Source: JBBQXH01 sp963710975 (GTDB lineage Bacteria > Actinomycetota > Thermoleophilia > Gaiellales > Gaiellaceae). From it: a DNA stretch of 64,000 nt. Position 1 is the stretch's first letter; every line of letters begins with the position of its first letter. Where the stretch lies: assembly GCA_963710975.1 (NCBI GenBank), contig CAVQCG010000005.1, positions 310,001 to 374,000 on the forward strand, given 5' to 3'. The notes under the pieces were generated by a model. It searched no databases. It was not told the origin of the DNA and saw only the letters and a list, made by a program, of their open reading frames with translations. This document shows positions 18,088 through 27,119 of this stretch, piece after piece. Both the position numbers and the translations under genes were made by a program.

Positions 18088-20982
18088 TCAAGAAACGGGC
18101 TGGCGGTCGAGCGCCTGGGCAACACCGTCGACCACGTCGACGATTGTGCGGATCTTCTCCGGGTCGACGATCGCCATCGTGTCAGTCGGCTGATGGTACT
18201 CGGGCGGCACCGGGACGAAGATCGGAAAGCAGGCCGGAACTCCTCGCGTCCAGAAGGGGTAGTGATCGGATCCCGTATGGGGGTCAGTGAAGGCGACCTC
18301 GTAGCGGTCTCGTACGCCCAGATCGTCGATGACCTGGTCGGCGAGTCCCTTGAGGAAGTCCGGGCCAACCCAGACGGAGAGCGTGTTTCCGGGGCCAAGC
18401 GGATCGCAGTTGACCACGCCCTTGTAACGACTGATCTCGCCTCGATAGGAGGCCTCTGCGACGAAGAACTCCGAGCCGAACAGGAACCACTCCTCGGCCG
18501 CGAACGCGATGAACTCGAACGTGTGCCGCGTGCCACGCTCTTTCATGCGCCGGGCCACCTCGGCCATCGCCGCGACGCCCGAGGCGTTGTCCATCGCCCC
18601 GGGTGCCTTCCAGGCGGTGTCGTAATGGCTTGAAACGACGATGCGCTCCTCGAGCTCGCCCGGCAGGCGGGCGATCACGTTCGAGTCGGTGAATCCCGCG
18701 ACGTGTCGGCCGAACGTCTCCAGTCGGACCCGCACTTCCTTCCCGTCGTCGAGCCACGCCAGGATACGATCGCCCTCGGTCTTCGGGATGTAGAGACCCG
18801 GTTCCGTGAACATCAGGTCGAGGCTCGGAAGGGCAAACGCCGGGCCGTCCTGTGGCGGGACGAAGATCGCCGCCCGCCGCTCGCCCCTCTCACCGACCGC
18901 AAGGCGCGTGAACTCGAAGACGCCCGGGATCGCCGGCACGACCCCGTCCCGCCACACCGTCCCTTCGATCGGCCCGCTGCTCGCCCGTGTGAAGGCCATC
19001 GGCTGGGAGTCGATTCTCTCTTCGACCGGCGCGGTTAGAGAGATTTCCGGCATCCGGTCGTACTCCCAGCCGAGGTAGCTGAACGCCTGCATGCGCACGT
19101 CGAGTCCCATCCCGCCGAGCAGCTCGGCGAGGTAGTCCGCGGCTTGGTGGGAGGCCTCGCTCCCACCGAGCCGCGGGCCGATGCCCTCCGAGAGCTCGCG
19201 GATGATGCCGAGGACGAATTCCTCGTCGAACGTCGCGTCCATCAGCGCAGTGCCGCTGAAGTCTGCTGCGAACGGGTCCCAGTAGGTGAGCGGGCGGATC
19301 TGGTAGCCGCCCAGACGCGTGTTCAGCACCATCACCGAGTCCGGACTGTAGTAGACGATCCACGGCTGGTCGGGCACGATCATCGCCTGCGCCTCCGTCA
19401 GGAGCTTGGCTCGCGCAGCCGGATCCGTCTCCTCGCGCTGTTGCTCGAGAAGCTTGTCGACCTCCGGGTTCTGGTAGGCGGAGTTGTTCGTGACGACGTT
19501 CTTCGAGTAGAACGGAATGAGCAGGTTGCCGGCGGGATCCGGGATGTCGGAGCCCCATTGCGTCGTCGAGAGCGAGTACTCGCGGGATTCCTTCCCGGAG
19601 AACTCCTGTGCGATCTTGTCGGTCGCCTCGACCTTGTCCGGCGAGAGGTCGAGCCCGATCTCCTTCGCGGCCGCCTGAATCGCGACCGCCTGCTCCTCGT
19701 CGAACGGGAGCGCCACGAGGATGTTCCCCTTGGCGCCTGTTGCGCCGGCCGCCTCGACGAGCGACTTCGCCTTCTCGATGTCGAGGTCATAAGACGGCAG
19801 GGCGTCGTAGGCCGCCTTGAACGTGTCCTTCTCGTAGGTCCACATCGCCGGCGTTGCCGGGGACTTGATCGGGGCCTGGCCGATACCCCCCCAGACCGAC
19901 TCGAGGAGACCTTGCTTGTCGATCGCCATCGAAAGGGCCTGACGGACGCGCTGGTCATCGAAGGGGGGCATGCCGGTGTTCACAGCCAGGTAGTGCACCT
20001 GGAAGGAGGGAGCCCGGTAGACCTTGACCGTATCGACTCCGGTGAGCGATTGAACACTCTTGCCCGACAGCGCGGTGCCGAAGACACCGTCGATCTCTCC
20101 GGTCTGCAGTGCAGACACGATCGTCGCCTCGTCGAGAATGACCTTGACGACGAATTGCTTGACCTTGCGGGCCCGCTCCGTGTTCCAGTAGTCGTCGAAG
20201 CGGTCGAGCACGATCTCCTGACCCTTGGTCCAGGAGGTGAACTTGTAGGGGCCGGTTCCGACGATCCCGACCGCTGGCGTACCTACCTTGTCACCGTTCG
20301 CCTCGATGAACGCCTTCGACGCGACTGCCCCCGCCATCGTGCCCATCGCGTACGGGAAGATCGCGTCGGGCTTCGTGAAGGTGACGGTGACTTCATCCGA
20401 ACCCGTCGCCTGACAGTCCTTGACGCGCTCATGGAACGTCGCGAGGTACGAGCCAACATCAGGGTCGCGATGGCGGTTGAGGCTGAAGGCGACATCGTCA
20501 GCGGTCATCTCGCTGCCGTCGTGGAATTTGACACCGGTCCGAAGCTTGATCGTCAGCGTCAGCGGATCGACCTGCTCCCACGACAGGGCGAGGTTGGGCT
20601 GGAGCTGACCCTCCGGATCGACTCGCAGCAGGGGTTCGGTGACGTTCGTCATCGCGGAGTTCGTGTTGAAGTCGTACGCGAGGGCGTAGTCCATCGCGAC
20701 TGCATCGCCGTTGATGGCCCAGGTCATCTTCTCGACCTCGCCGCCCCCGCCCGCCGGAACTGTCTCCGCGGCTGCGCCGGTCGCGGCCGCCCCGCCCGTG
20801 TCGGCCGGAGCGGTCGTCTCGCCGCCGCCACCCCCGCCACCACAGGCGGCGAGCAACCACGCGAGGCTCAGGGCTCCAACCGTCGCCCCACCTCCCTTGA
20901 CGACATCGCGCCGCGTGAACACCCGGCGTTCTAGGCTCGACTCCGCAGCCTCCGACTCATGATCGCGCTCCTCGTCCGCCAT
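18088..20982 (-). CDS. family-5 peptide-binding lipoprotein read through into an M28 aminopeptidase
   Basis: A 964-residue open frame. The N-terminal half is an SBP_bac_5 receptor: Tat-like signal FTRRDVVKGGGATVGALS, lipobox LLAAC then a Gly/Thr/Ala linker, and the family stretches PLLRVDPEGQLQPNLALSW and VGTGPYKFTSWTKGQE. It ends at about residue 585 (TYWDPFAADFSGTA). From MDATFDEEFVLGIIRELSEG onward is an M28 peptidase with zinc-site motifs SSHYDTAWKAPGAMDNASG, FAAEEWFLFGSEFF and HTGSDHYPFW. The junction contains TGATG one frame off. A single extra base upstream would therefore turn two coupled genes into this fusion, so a true fusion is not proven. ATG 20982 is chosen over an upstream ATG. 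Confidence 0.8.
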   Translation of the reverse strand: MADEERDHESEAAESSLERRVFTRRDVVKGGGATVGALSLAWLLAACGGGGGGGETTAPADTGGAAATGAAAETVPAGGGGEVEKMTWAINGDAVAMDYALAYDFNTNSAMTNVTEPLLRVDPEGQLQPNLALSWEQVDPLTLTIKLRTGVKFHDGSEMTADDVAFSLNRHRDPDVGSYLATFHERVKDCQATGSDEVTVTFTKPDAIFPYAMGTMAGAVASKAFIEANGDKVGTPAVGIVGTGPYKFTSWTKGQEIVLDRFDDYWNTERARKVKQFVVKVILDEATIVSALQTGEIDGVFGTALSGKSVQSLTGVDTVKVYRAPSFQVHYLAVNTGMPPFDDQRVRQALSMAIDKQGLLESVWGGIGQAPIKSPATPAMWTYEKDTFKAAYDALPSYDLDIEKAKSLVEAAGATGAKGNILVALPFDEEQAVAIQAAAKEIGLDLSPDKVEATDKIAQEFSGKESREYSLSTTQWGSDIPDPAGNLLIPFYSKNVVTNNSAYQNPEVDKLLEQQREETDPAARAKLLTEAQAMIVPDQPWIVYYSPDSVMVLNTRLGGYQIRPLTYWDPFAADFSGTALMDATFDEEFVLGIIRELSEGIGPRLGGSEASHQAADYLAELLGGMGLDVRMQAFSYLGWEYDRMPEISLTAPVEERIDSQPMAFTRASSGPIEGTVWRDGVVPAIPGVFEFTRLAVGERGERRAAIFVPPQDGPAFALPSLDLMFTEPGLYIPKTEGDRILAWLDDGKEVRVRLETFGRHVAGFTDSNVIARLPGELEERIVVSSHYDTAWKAPGAMDNASGVAAMAEVARRMKERGTRHTFEFIAFAAEEWFLFGSEFFVAEASYRGEISRYKGVVNCDPLGPGNTLSVWVGPDFLKGLADQVIDDLGVRDRYEVAFTDPHTGSDHYPFWTRGVPACFPIFVPVPPEYHQPTDTMAIVDPEKIRTIVDVVDGVAQALDRQPVS

Positions 20983-21030
20983 CGTCACAGCCCCCTTCTC
21001 GAGGTGTCCTATCCAGCCGAGTGGCGTGCC

Positions 21031-21060
21031 TCTATACCATGCGCAACGCTCTCTGATCAA
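21031..21060 (-). promoter_or_regulatory. candidate sigma70-type promoter of the oligopeptide operon
   Basis: On the minus strand TTGATC (21060-21055) and TATAGA (21036-21031) are separated by 18 bp. They lie about 50 nt upstream of the receptor ATG, in the 184-nt gap after the acetamidase gene. The match is by eye only. Confidence 0.5.
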
Positions 21061-21166
21061 TAAGACTCACGAACCGGTCTCGGAGTTGGCGAGTGATTTC
21101 GGTGAAGAGCTGGACGCACCCCTCCTCTCCTCTCATCTACCGACCTGCTCGTCCATCGCCCCGGCT

Positions 21167-22078
21167 CTATCTCGCTCTTTCCAGGTCATCGAAGAGCGAC
21201 TGCACGTACTCCTTGGGGACGCAACAGCGTACGGTGAGGAGCGGATCGACGACCTGCGAGACCCTGAGGTCTGAAACAACACTCGAGAGCACGTAGGCAT
21301 CCTCCCAGGACAGGTCGTTCGCTTCCGCAAGCAGCCCGACCATGTCGCCGTTCGCGAGACGGCAGGCATCCAGATACCCCTTCGCTGAGCCGATGGTCAT
21401 CCACTCGGCCTCAGTCTCGATCATCGGACGCTCGATCGAGCGTCCCCTCAGCACCTGGAGGCGGCCGGTGACGACGACGGGTACCTCCACCCCGGTGCTG
21501 CAAACCTCGCCGTCGCCCATGACTGCCTTCGCATCCCCCATCGCGAGTAACGCCCCTGGATGATTCACGGGAAAGAACACGCGAACACCGGCTCTCACGT
21601 CGCTCGTATCGAGATTGCCGCCATGGTCGTGCGGCGTTACGGTGTCCCATCGCCCTTCTCGCGGCGCGACGCCGATCGTGCCGAGCATCGGGCGCAACGG
21701 AACCTCGAACCGGCCCAGTACGAGCACCGACTCATTCGTGATCTTCGAGATCCGCGTACGGGCCGCAGTGATCTTCTCGCCGTGTAGCCCGAACCCTGGG
21801 ATGAGCAGGGTGCATCCCTGGTCAGAGGCGACACGAATTGCGTCGATCTCGAACGAGAGGATATCGCCGGGCTCTGCGCCCTCCACGAAAATCGGCCCTG
21901 TGGCGTCGTTGACGTGGTCGTAGTCGACAGCGACATAGAGATCGTCTTCGGTTCGGATCGCCCCGCCTAGACCGTCTACGCAGTGGATTTCGACCTCGGC
22001 ATCTGCGGGAACACGCCACTTTGGCTCCATGTCGGGCGTGAAGTGATAGATGACATGATCTTCCGTGATCACGTGCAT
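21167..22078 (-). CDS. acetamidase/formamidase family protein
   Basis: A 303-residue FmdA_AmdA-family amidase. It shows ATGPIFVEGAEPGDILSFEI, the metal/active-site region VTPHDHGGNLDTSDVRAG, VFFPVNHPGALLAMGDAKA and MGDGEVCSTGVEVPVVVTG. Such enzymes hydrolyse short amides to ammonia and a carboxylate in the cytoplasm. ATG 22078 has AAAGGAGAAAC upstream. It follows the amine oxidase gene by 34 nt on the same strand, and the pair lies just upstream of the peptide transporter operon. That suggests nitrogen recovery from amides. Confidence 0.9.
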   Translation of the reverse strand: MHVITEDHVIYHFTPDMEPKWRVPADAEVEIHCVDGLGGAIRTEDDLYVAVDYDHVNDATGPIFVEGAEPGDILSFEIDAIRVASDQGCTLLIPGFGLHGEKITAARTRISKITNESVLVLGRFEVPLRPMLGTIGVAPREGRWDTVTPHDHGGNLDTSDVRAGVRVFFPVNHPGALLAMGDAKAVMGDGEVCSTGVEVPVVVTGRLQVLRGRSIERPMIETEAEWMTIGSAKGYLDACRLANGDMVGLLAEANDLSWEDAYVLSSVVSDLRVSQVVDPLLTVRCCVPKEYVQSLFDDLERAR

Positions 22079-22112
22079 GTTTCTCCTTTGATAGGCCACG
22101 CCCCGATCCGAT

Positions 22113-23483
22113 CTAGCTGTGCCCGTCAGCGAGGACGCGACGGACACTCTCGGCGGCGTCGACGCCGGTGCGAGCCGCCGTCTCCATTGAGACGAACTCG
22201 CTGACCCAGTCACCGGCAAAGAAGATGCGGTCATCGACTCCGTTCTCGAGCACGACCTGTGCACGCCAGCGCCCGGGTGCAGCGAACGGGCCTGCGTACC
22301 GCCATTTCTTGATCATCGTCTCGGTGATGATCCCACGAACCTGCGGGTAGATCTCAGAGAGATCAGCAAGGAAGCGCTGCCGGATCGTTTCATCGTCGAG
22401 GTCGAATAACGCGCGCCCGCGGTCGCCACCGGCATAGACCATGAGCACGCTTCCCCGCTTGGTGGAGCCCGTCGAGCGCTGCCAGTTGGCGTGATTGAAG
22501 AACATGTTGAAGCTCTTGTCCGGCGTGAGGATCGAGTAAAGGTCGTCCCACGGCATCGGCTCGGTCTCGTTCGTCAGAACACTCATGACGACGAACTGCC
22601 CGTAGCGGATACGGGCGAGAGCGTCGGCAGTCTCGGTGGGAAGATCGTCGATCATCGCCGGAATCAGCGGACCCGGCACCGCCAGGATCACGGCGCGGGC
22701 CGTCACCTCGCCGCTCCCCTCGTCTCCGTCATAGCGAATGCGCACGCCAGCCCCGTCGAGGCGCACTTCCTGAACGCGAGTGCGGAGCTGCACGGCGCTG
22801 CCGAGCGATGCGCCGAGCGCTTCAGGAAGCCGACCCGACCCGCCGCGCATGTTGCGGCCGAGGTCACCGGTGTCCCAGACGTGTCCGAACAGCGCCGCCA
22901 TCGACGACTGAGCGATCTCATGCGGCTCGGCGATCGAGCGGTTGGCGAGGGCCTGGTAGATCTCGAACGCCTGCGGATGAAGGGGCCCGAGGAAGTCGGC
23001 GAAGGTCTCGTCGCCGCGATGCTTCAGCGCCCGCAACCGGATCTTCGCGTCCGTGTCGCCCGGACGCGGTTGGATCAGCCGCATGTACCGGTCGGCGTCG
23101 CGCTTGACACGTAGTCCGGCTCTGGAAAACGAGATCCGTCCGCCGAGGGAAAGAGGAAGCCGAAGGGGCAAGAGTTCCGGCCTGGTGTCTCGAATGAGCT
23201 TTCCCCGCAGGTAGACGTTGAGCATCGATCCCGTGATCGGCATCATGTCGAGCCCGAACTCCGACACCATGCGGCCGACAACCGAATCCGGCGGTGGGAA
23301 CATGTGAGCGCCGACGCTGAGCGCCAGGTCTCCGCGTTGCTTCGACAGGATCCGGCCACCGACTCGCCCTTCGGCCTCCAGCACGAGCGGTGAGAGGTCA
23401 CGCAGATGGAGCGCGGCCGTGAGCCCGGAGATACCGGCGCCGACAATGACGACGTCCCGCTCCGCGACCACGAGCGCGCTCAC
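22113..23483 (-). CDS. flavin-dependent amine oxidase / protoporphyrinogen-oxidase-like protein
   Basis: A 456-residue FAD protein. The N-terminal Rossmann motif VIVGAGISGLTAALHL is followed by EGRVGGRILS, the GG-doublet of the amine oxidase family. The C-terminal FAD-binding segment RIFFAGDWVSEFVSMETAA completes the fold. The class includes monoamine and polyamine oxidases, phytoene desaturases and HemY; the sequence does not decide. Neighbouring amidase and peptide genes favour an amine substrate. GTG 23483 is used because it directly precedes the Rossmann fold, though GTG codons a few residues later are also possible. It is divergent from the FGGY kinase. Confidence 0.82.
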   Translation of the reverse strand: MSALVVAERDVVIVGAGISGLTAALHLRDLSPLVLEAEGRVGGRILSKQRGDLALSVGAHMFPPPDSVVGRMVSEFGLDMMPITGSMLNVYLRGKLIRDTRPELLPLRLPLSLGGRISFSRAGLRVKRDADRYMRLIQPRPGDTDAKIRLRALKHRGDETFADFLGPLHPQAFEIYQALANRSIAEPHEIAQSSMAALFGHVWDTGDLGRNMRGGSGRLPEALGASLGSAVQLRTRVQEVRLDGAGVRIRYDGDEGSGEVTARAVILAVPGPLIPAMIDDLPTETADALARIRYGQFVVMSVLTNETEPMPWDDLYSILTPDKSFNMFFNHANWQRSTGSTKRGSVLMVYAGGDRGRALFDLDDETIRQRFLADLSEIYPQVRGIITETMIKKWRYAGPFAAPGRWRAQVVLENGVDDRIFFAGDWVSEFVSMETAARTGVDAAESVRRVLADGHS

Positions 23484-23613
23484 TGTACAGCAACCCGGGG
23501 CCGGCCAAGCCTGCCTGTCGAACACCCCAAGACATTGAGTTCCGAGTCAACAGTGGGCTGGTCTGGCCGGACGTATGACTCCAGACCTGGTCTCGGAGTT
23601 GGAGAATAGCCTC

Positions 23614-25146
23614 GTGAAGAGACAGGATCTGCTCATCGGGCTCGACGCGGGGACATCCACGACGAGAGCGGTCGCGTTCACCCCCGACGGGAAGCCGATC
23701 GCCGAGGGCGCGGTTCCGGTAACGCTGCTGCACCCGGAGCCTGGTTGGGTGGAGCAGCCCGCCGAATCTCTCGTGGAGTCGGCATGCGAGGTGCTTCGCG
23801 CCGTCGCACGGCAGGTCGATCCGTCGCGAATCGCGGCAATCGGCATTACAGGGCAGATGGGCGGTCTCGTACTCGTCGACGTGGATGGCCAAGCGGTCTC
23901 GCCCCATCTGTCGTGGCTTGACGGGCGCGCCGCGGCCGAGATCGATCGAGTCATGGCGACCGATGGGCACCGCCTCCTCGAGCTGGGCGGGCTTACGCCG
24001 TATCTAGCTCCGAAGGCGGCGTGGTGGAGGAGCCAACGACCCGCACTTTTCGATAGGGCACACCGCATGCTCATGCCCGCCGGCTACATCATGCTGCGCC
24101 TCGCCGACCTGGATGCAGGAGGGGCTGTCGTCGACCGCTCGTCCTCGGGTTTCGTCGGCCTCTTCGACGTCCCGAGAGCAGAGGTCTCGCCCGCTCTCTG
24201 CGAGCTGTGGGATGTGCCCGCGAGCTTCGCCCCCAGAGTCGTCCGCGCCGGGGAAGTCGTCGGGCGACTCTCGCTCTCGGTCGCCAGGGAGACAGGTCTA
24301 CCGGAAGGAGTTCCACTCGTCGCGGCTCCCGGCGACGGGCCAGCAGGCTGGTTGGGGGCAGGTGCGGTCGATCCTGGCCTCACAGTGGATACGGCGGGTA
24401 CCTCGGATCACATCGGCATCTGCGGCGACTTGTACGCGCCCGACACAAAGGGGCAGGTTCTGATCTGCCTCCCCTCCGCGATTGACGGCCTGTGGCATCT
24501 CCAGGGATACACGAGCGGGACGGGGCTCACCCACCGCTGGTACCTCGAGACCTTCCCGCTTCCCGGCGGGATCGGCGAGGCCGAGCGGCTGGCGGCCCTA
24601 CTGCCGCCCGGAAGCGAGGATCTCGTCTGCATCGCGCACTTCGGGGGGCGCACGTGCCCTTACGATCCGGCCGTCTCGGGCGTCTGGCTCGGCCTCACCT
24701 GGCGACACCGGAACGAGCATCTCTACCGAGCGCTCCTGGAGAGCGTCGCCTACGAATACGCCTGTTACGTCAAGGCGGCGCGCCGGCTCGATCCTGCCTA
24801 CACGCCGAGCGAGGTTCGCGTAATCGGCGGCGGGGCGGCAAGTCGGCTCTGGACGCAGGTCAAGGCGGACGTCCTGGGCGTTCCTTTCGCCCTAATGGAG
24901 GAAACGAACTACACCTGTTGGGGCGCCGCGCTTGCCGCCGGAGCGGGAGTGGGGATCTTCGACGATCTGGGTTCTGCGGCCCGATCGGCCGCACGGATCC
25001 GCGAGCTCGTGGAGCCCGAGCCTTCTGCTACCGAGACCTACCAGGGGCTCGTCGAGATCTACGCGGATCTGTACGCCTCACTCGCCGGGGCATTCGACGC
25101 GCTCTGGCAACGGCGTCAGGAGTCAAGCCAGCGAGCGGGACTCTGA
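23614..25146 (+). CDS. FGGY-family carbohydrate kinase
   Basis: A 510-residue kinase of the xylulokinase/glycerokinase family that phosphorylates a sugar or polyol with ATP. The phosphate motif LIGLDAGTSTTRAVAFTPDG opens the N-terminal FGGY domain, IGITGQMGGLVLVD and SWLDGRAAAEID follow, and the C-terminal domain carries VIGGGAASRLWTQVKADVLG. GTG 23614 is preferred because GGAG lies 9 nt upstream; an ATG 39 nt earlier is the alternative. The specific substrate cannot be read from these motifs. Its 3' end overlaps the convergent phosphotriesterase-family gene by 31 nt. Confidence 0.87.
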   Translation: MKRQDLLIGLDAGTSTTRAVAFTPDGKPIAEGAVPVTLLHPEPGWVEQPAESLVESACEVLRAVARQVDPSRIAAIGITGQMGGLVLVDVDGQAVSPHLSWLDGRAAAEIDRVMATDGHRLLELGGLTPYLAPKAAWWRSQRPALFDRAHRMLMPAGYIMLRLADLDAGGAVVDRSSSGFVGLFDVPRAEVSPALCELWDVPASFAPRVVRAGEVVGRLSLSVARETGLPEGVPLVAAPGDGPAGWLGAGAVDPGLTVDTAGTSDHIGICGDLYAPDTKGQVLICLPSAIDGLWHLQGYTSGTGLTHRWYLETFPLPGGIGEAERLAALLPPGSEDLVCIAHFGGRTCPYDPAVSGVWLGLTWRHRNEHLYRALLESVAYEYACYVKAARRLDPAYTPSEVRVIGGGAASRLWTQVKADVLGVPFALMEETNYTCWGAALAAGAGVGIFDDLGSAARSAARIRELVEPEPSATETYQGLVEIYADLYASLAGAFDALWQRRQESSQRAGL

Positions 25147-26024
25147 ACGAAGATCGTCTCGATGAGCGCCTCGTCGAAGCCCTCCCGGCGCATCAAGGGG
25201 AGGAACGTCCCGAGGATGTACTCGAATCCGGGCCCACCCCCGTAGGAATGCAGATACGAGCGGCGGCCCATGTCTCCGGAGACGAGAAGGCGGTCTGCGT
25301 GGCCAGCTTCTACGAGACGCCGAAGCATGTCGATCCTGGCGGAGTCCGGCGCGTACTTCGTCTTCGATGGTCCGTCGAAGAGGACGTAGGCGCCACGCAG
25401 GCAGATCTCCACCAGGAGATCGAAGTCGAGATTCTGATCCATGTGGCTGAGCGCCACCTTGCCGAGGTCAGCGCCCTCAGCCTCAAGAAGGGCAAGCTGC
25501 TCGAGTGCCATCGTCCCGCGCGTCGTGTGGGTGAGCACGGGACAGCCGGTCTGTGCCTGAACGCGGCCGACAGCGCGGGCGATTCTTTCCTCGACCGGGA
25601 GGATCACGCCTTCGCTCGTCCCAAGCTTCGCGATTCCGGCTCGCGCGCTCGTTCCGTCCATGCCTTCGAGGAGGTCGCCGAGCATGATCGCGGCGAGGGT
25701 GTCGTCGTGCGCAAGGAGCGCCTCGTCCCCGTAGTCGCCGCGATTCCAGCCGGTGACGGCCACGATGTTGACCGAAGTGCGCTCCGCGATCGCGAGGAGG
25801 GCGCGCGCATCGCGCCCGTAGTCGCGTGCGGTTGCGTCAACGAGCGTTCTGCCCCCAAGATGGTAGAAGCGCTCGAGTTCAGCGAGCCCTCGCTCCGGGT
25901 CGTCGAGGAGGTAGTCCGGATCCTCCTCGATCCGCCAATCCGGCGGCCGCGTGAGCAGGTGCTCGTGCACATACGTCAAGCCGAGTACATCAGGGGGCAT
26001 CGGGCCGCGCAGCGTTTCGATCAC
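25116..26024 (-). CDS. phosphotriesterase-family (amidohydrolase) protein
   Basis: About 302 residues. The TIM-barrel metal ligands are visible: YVHEHLL (HxH), a Glu in PVEERIARAV at the position of the bridging lysine, THTTRGTM, SHMDQN and LVSGDMGR (Asp). A Glu bridge is found in PTE-homology proteins and lactonases rather than in true phosphotriesterases. Likely activities are lactone, ester or phosphorylated-lactone hydrolysis. The start is uncertain: GTG 26024 is used, TTG 26051 is an alternative, and neither has a good ribosome-binding site. Confidence 0.83.
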   Translation of the reverse strand: MIETLRGPMPPDVLGLTYVHEHLLTRPPDWRIEEDPDYLLDDPERGLAELERFYHLGGRTLVDATARDYGRDARALLAIAERTSVNIVAVTGWNRGDYGDEALLAHDDTLAAIMLGDLLEGMDGTSARAGIAKLGTSEGVILPVEERIARAVGRVQAQTGCPVLTHTTRGTMALEQLALLEAEGADLGKVALSHMDQNLDFDLLVEICLRGAYVLFDGPSKTKYAPDSARIDMLRRLVEAGHADRLLVSGDMGRRSYLHSYGGGPGFEYILGTFLPLMRREGFDEALIETIFVQSPARWLDS

Positions 26025-26100
26025 AACGCGCGTTGTACCCGATCGACACAATTACCAGGACGTCAGGGGTCTGGGAACTCGGGGAGGGACAGCGATGATC

Positions 26101-26122
26101 TGGATTCCGCGCAACCAAACGG
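26101..26122 (+). repeat. 22-bp repeat A, copy 2
   Basis: tggattccgcgcaaccaaac plus gg. It is the inverted partner of 13130-13151, with 3 mismatches in 22. It lies 6 nt before repeat B copy 2. Confidence 0.6.
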
Positions 26123-26128
26123 TTCCCA

Positions 26129-26193
26129 GCGGATTACCGTGGATTCGGCCCGATTCGGGGGGATTTGGGCACAGGAACCGGGCTAGTGCCCAA
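26129..26193 (+). repeat. 65-bp repeat B, copy 2
   Basis: A direct copy of 13178-13241 with one inserted base and about eight substitutions. The terminal hairpin arms gggcac/gtgccc are kept while the loop has diverged, which suggests the hairpin matters. The rest of the 26025-26400 gap is GC-rich, G-run-containing sequence without a credible gene. Confidence 0.75.
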
Positions 26194-26400
26194 CGGCGAG
26201 GTACTCGCGGTCAGGGGTGTCGTCGGGTTGGGGGGTCGTGGTCGATACGGGGTTTCCCGCATCCAGGGTCGGGGTCGGTACGGATGCCGCGCGGGCGGGG
26301 CGGTCGTTACCGTGGAGGGCATGAGGTCGCATGGCCGAGAGTGGAGCAGGGCCGCGGTTCGACGGCGGCGTTTCCCCATCTCGCGCTGATCGAGGCCGCC

Positions 26401-27117
26401 GCACGGTACACCGAGCGGGGCATCAAGCAAATCGACGGGTTCATGTCCGAGCGATGGCGAATCGAGCCGGGCTACTTCACCAAGGTGGACCCGTCGCTCG
26501 GCCTCCTAGGGGTGCTGCTCGAGCCGACCACCGTGGTGACGAAGGCGTGGGAGCTGGTCGGGGTGATGAGAGCGCGGGCGTTCTGGGAGCCTCGGCAGGC
26601 GCTGGTCACCGGTGCCGGCCCGATCGGGATGCTCGCGGCCCTCATCGGCATCCAGCACGGGCTCGATGTGCACGTCCTCGACCGGGTCACCGAGGGCGCC
26701 AAGCCACGACTGGTGCAGGACCTCGGTGCCACCTACCATTCCGGGGCAATAGCCGACGTCGGCTGCGAGCCCGATGTCGTCATCGAGTGCACCGGGGTGG
26801 GCTCGGTGGTCGTCGACTCGATCCGCAAGGTCGGCGCTGCTGGGGTGGTCTGCCTCACGGGCGTGGGCAGCGGTGGGCCGAGCAGCGGGCTGTCTCCGGC
26901 CGATATGGCCAAGGAGGTGGTCCTGCAGAACAATGTGATCGTCGGCTCGGTCAACGCCAACCGGCGGCACTTCTACCGGGCGGCCGAGGCGCTCGCCGCC
27001 GCCGACCGGGCCTGGCTCGCACAACTGATCTCGCGTCGAGTGCGGCCCGAGAACATCGCCGATGCGCTGCAGCGGGATCCGGACGACATCAAGGTCGTCG
27101 TGGACTTCGGAGACTGA
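26401..27117 (+). pseudogene. N-terminally truncated glucose/alcohol dehydrogenase (MDR family)
   Basis: The frame is clearly homologous to glucose-1-dehydrogenase-type zinc MDR enzymes from RYTERGIKQIDGFMSERW onward. It includes LLEPTTVVTKAWE, the NAD(P) Rossmann motif VTGAGPIGMLAALIG and the C-terminal region to KVVVDFGD. The N-terminal GroES-like half that carries the catalytic zinc ligands is missing and is replaced by unrelated sequence. An internal ATG at 26443 could give a short product, but without the catalytic domain it should not be active. Downstream SMP-30 lactonase starts 3 nt later, so the two once formed a glucose to gluconate unit. Confidence 0.75.
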
Positions 27118-27119
27118 CG

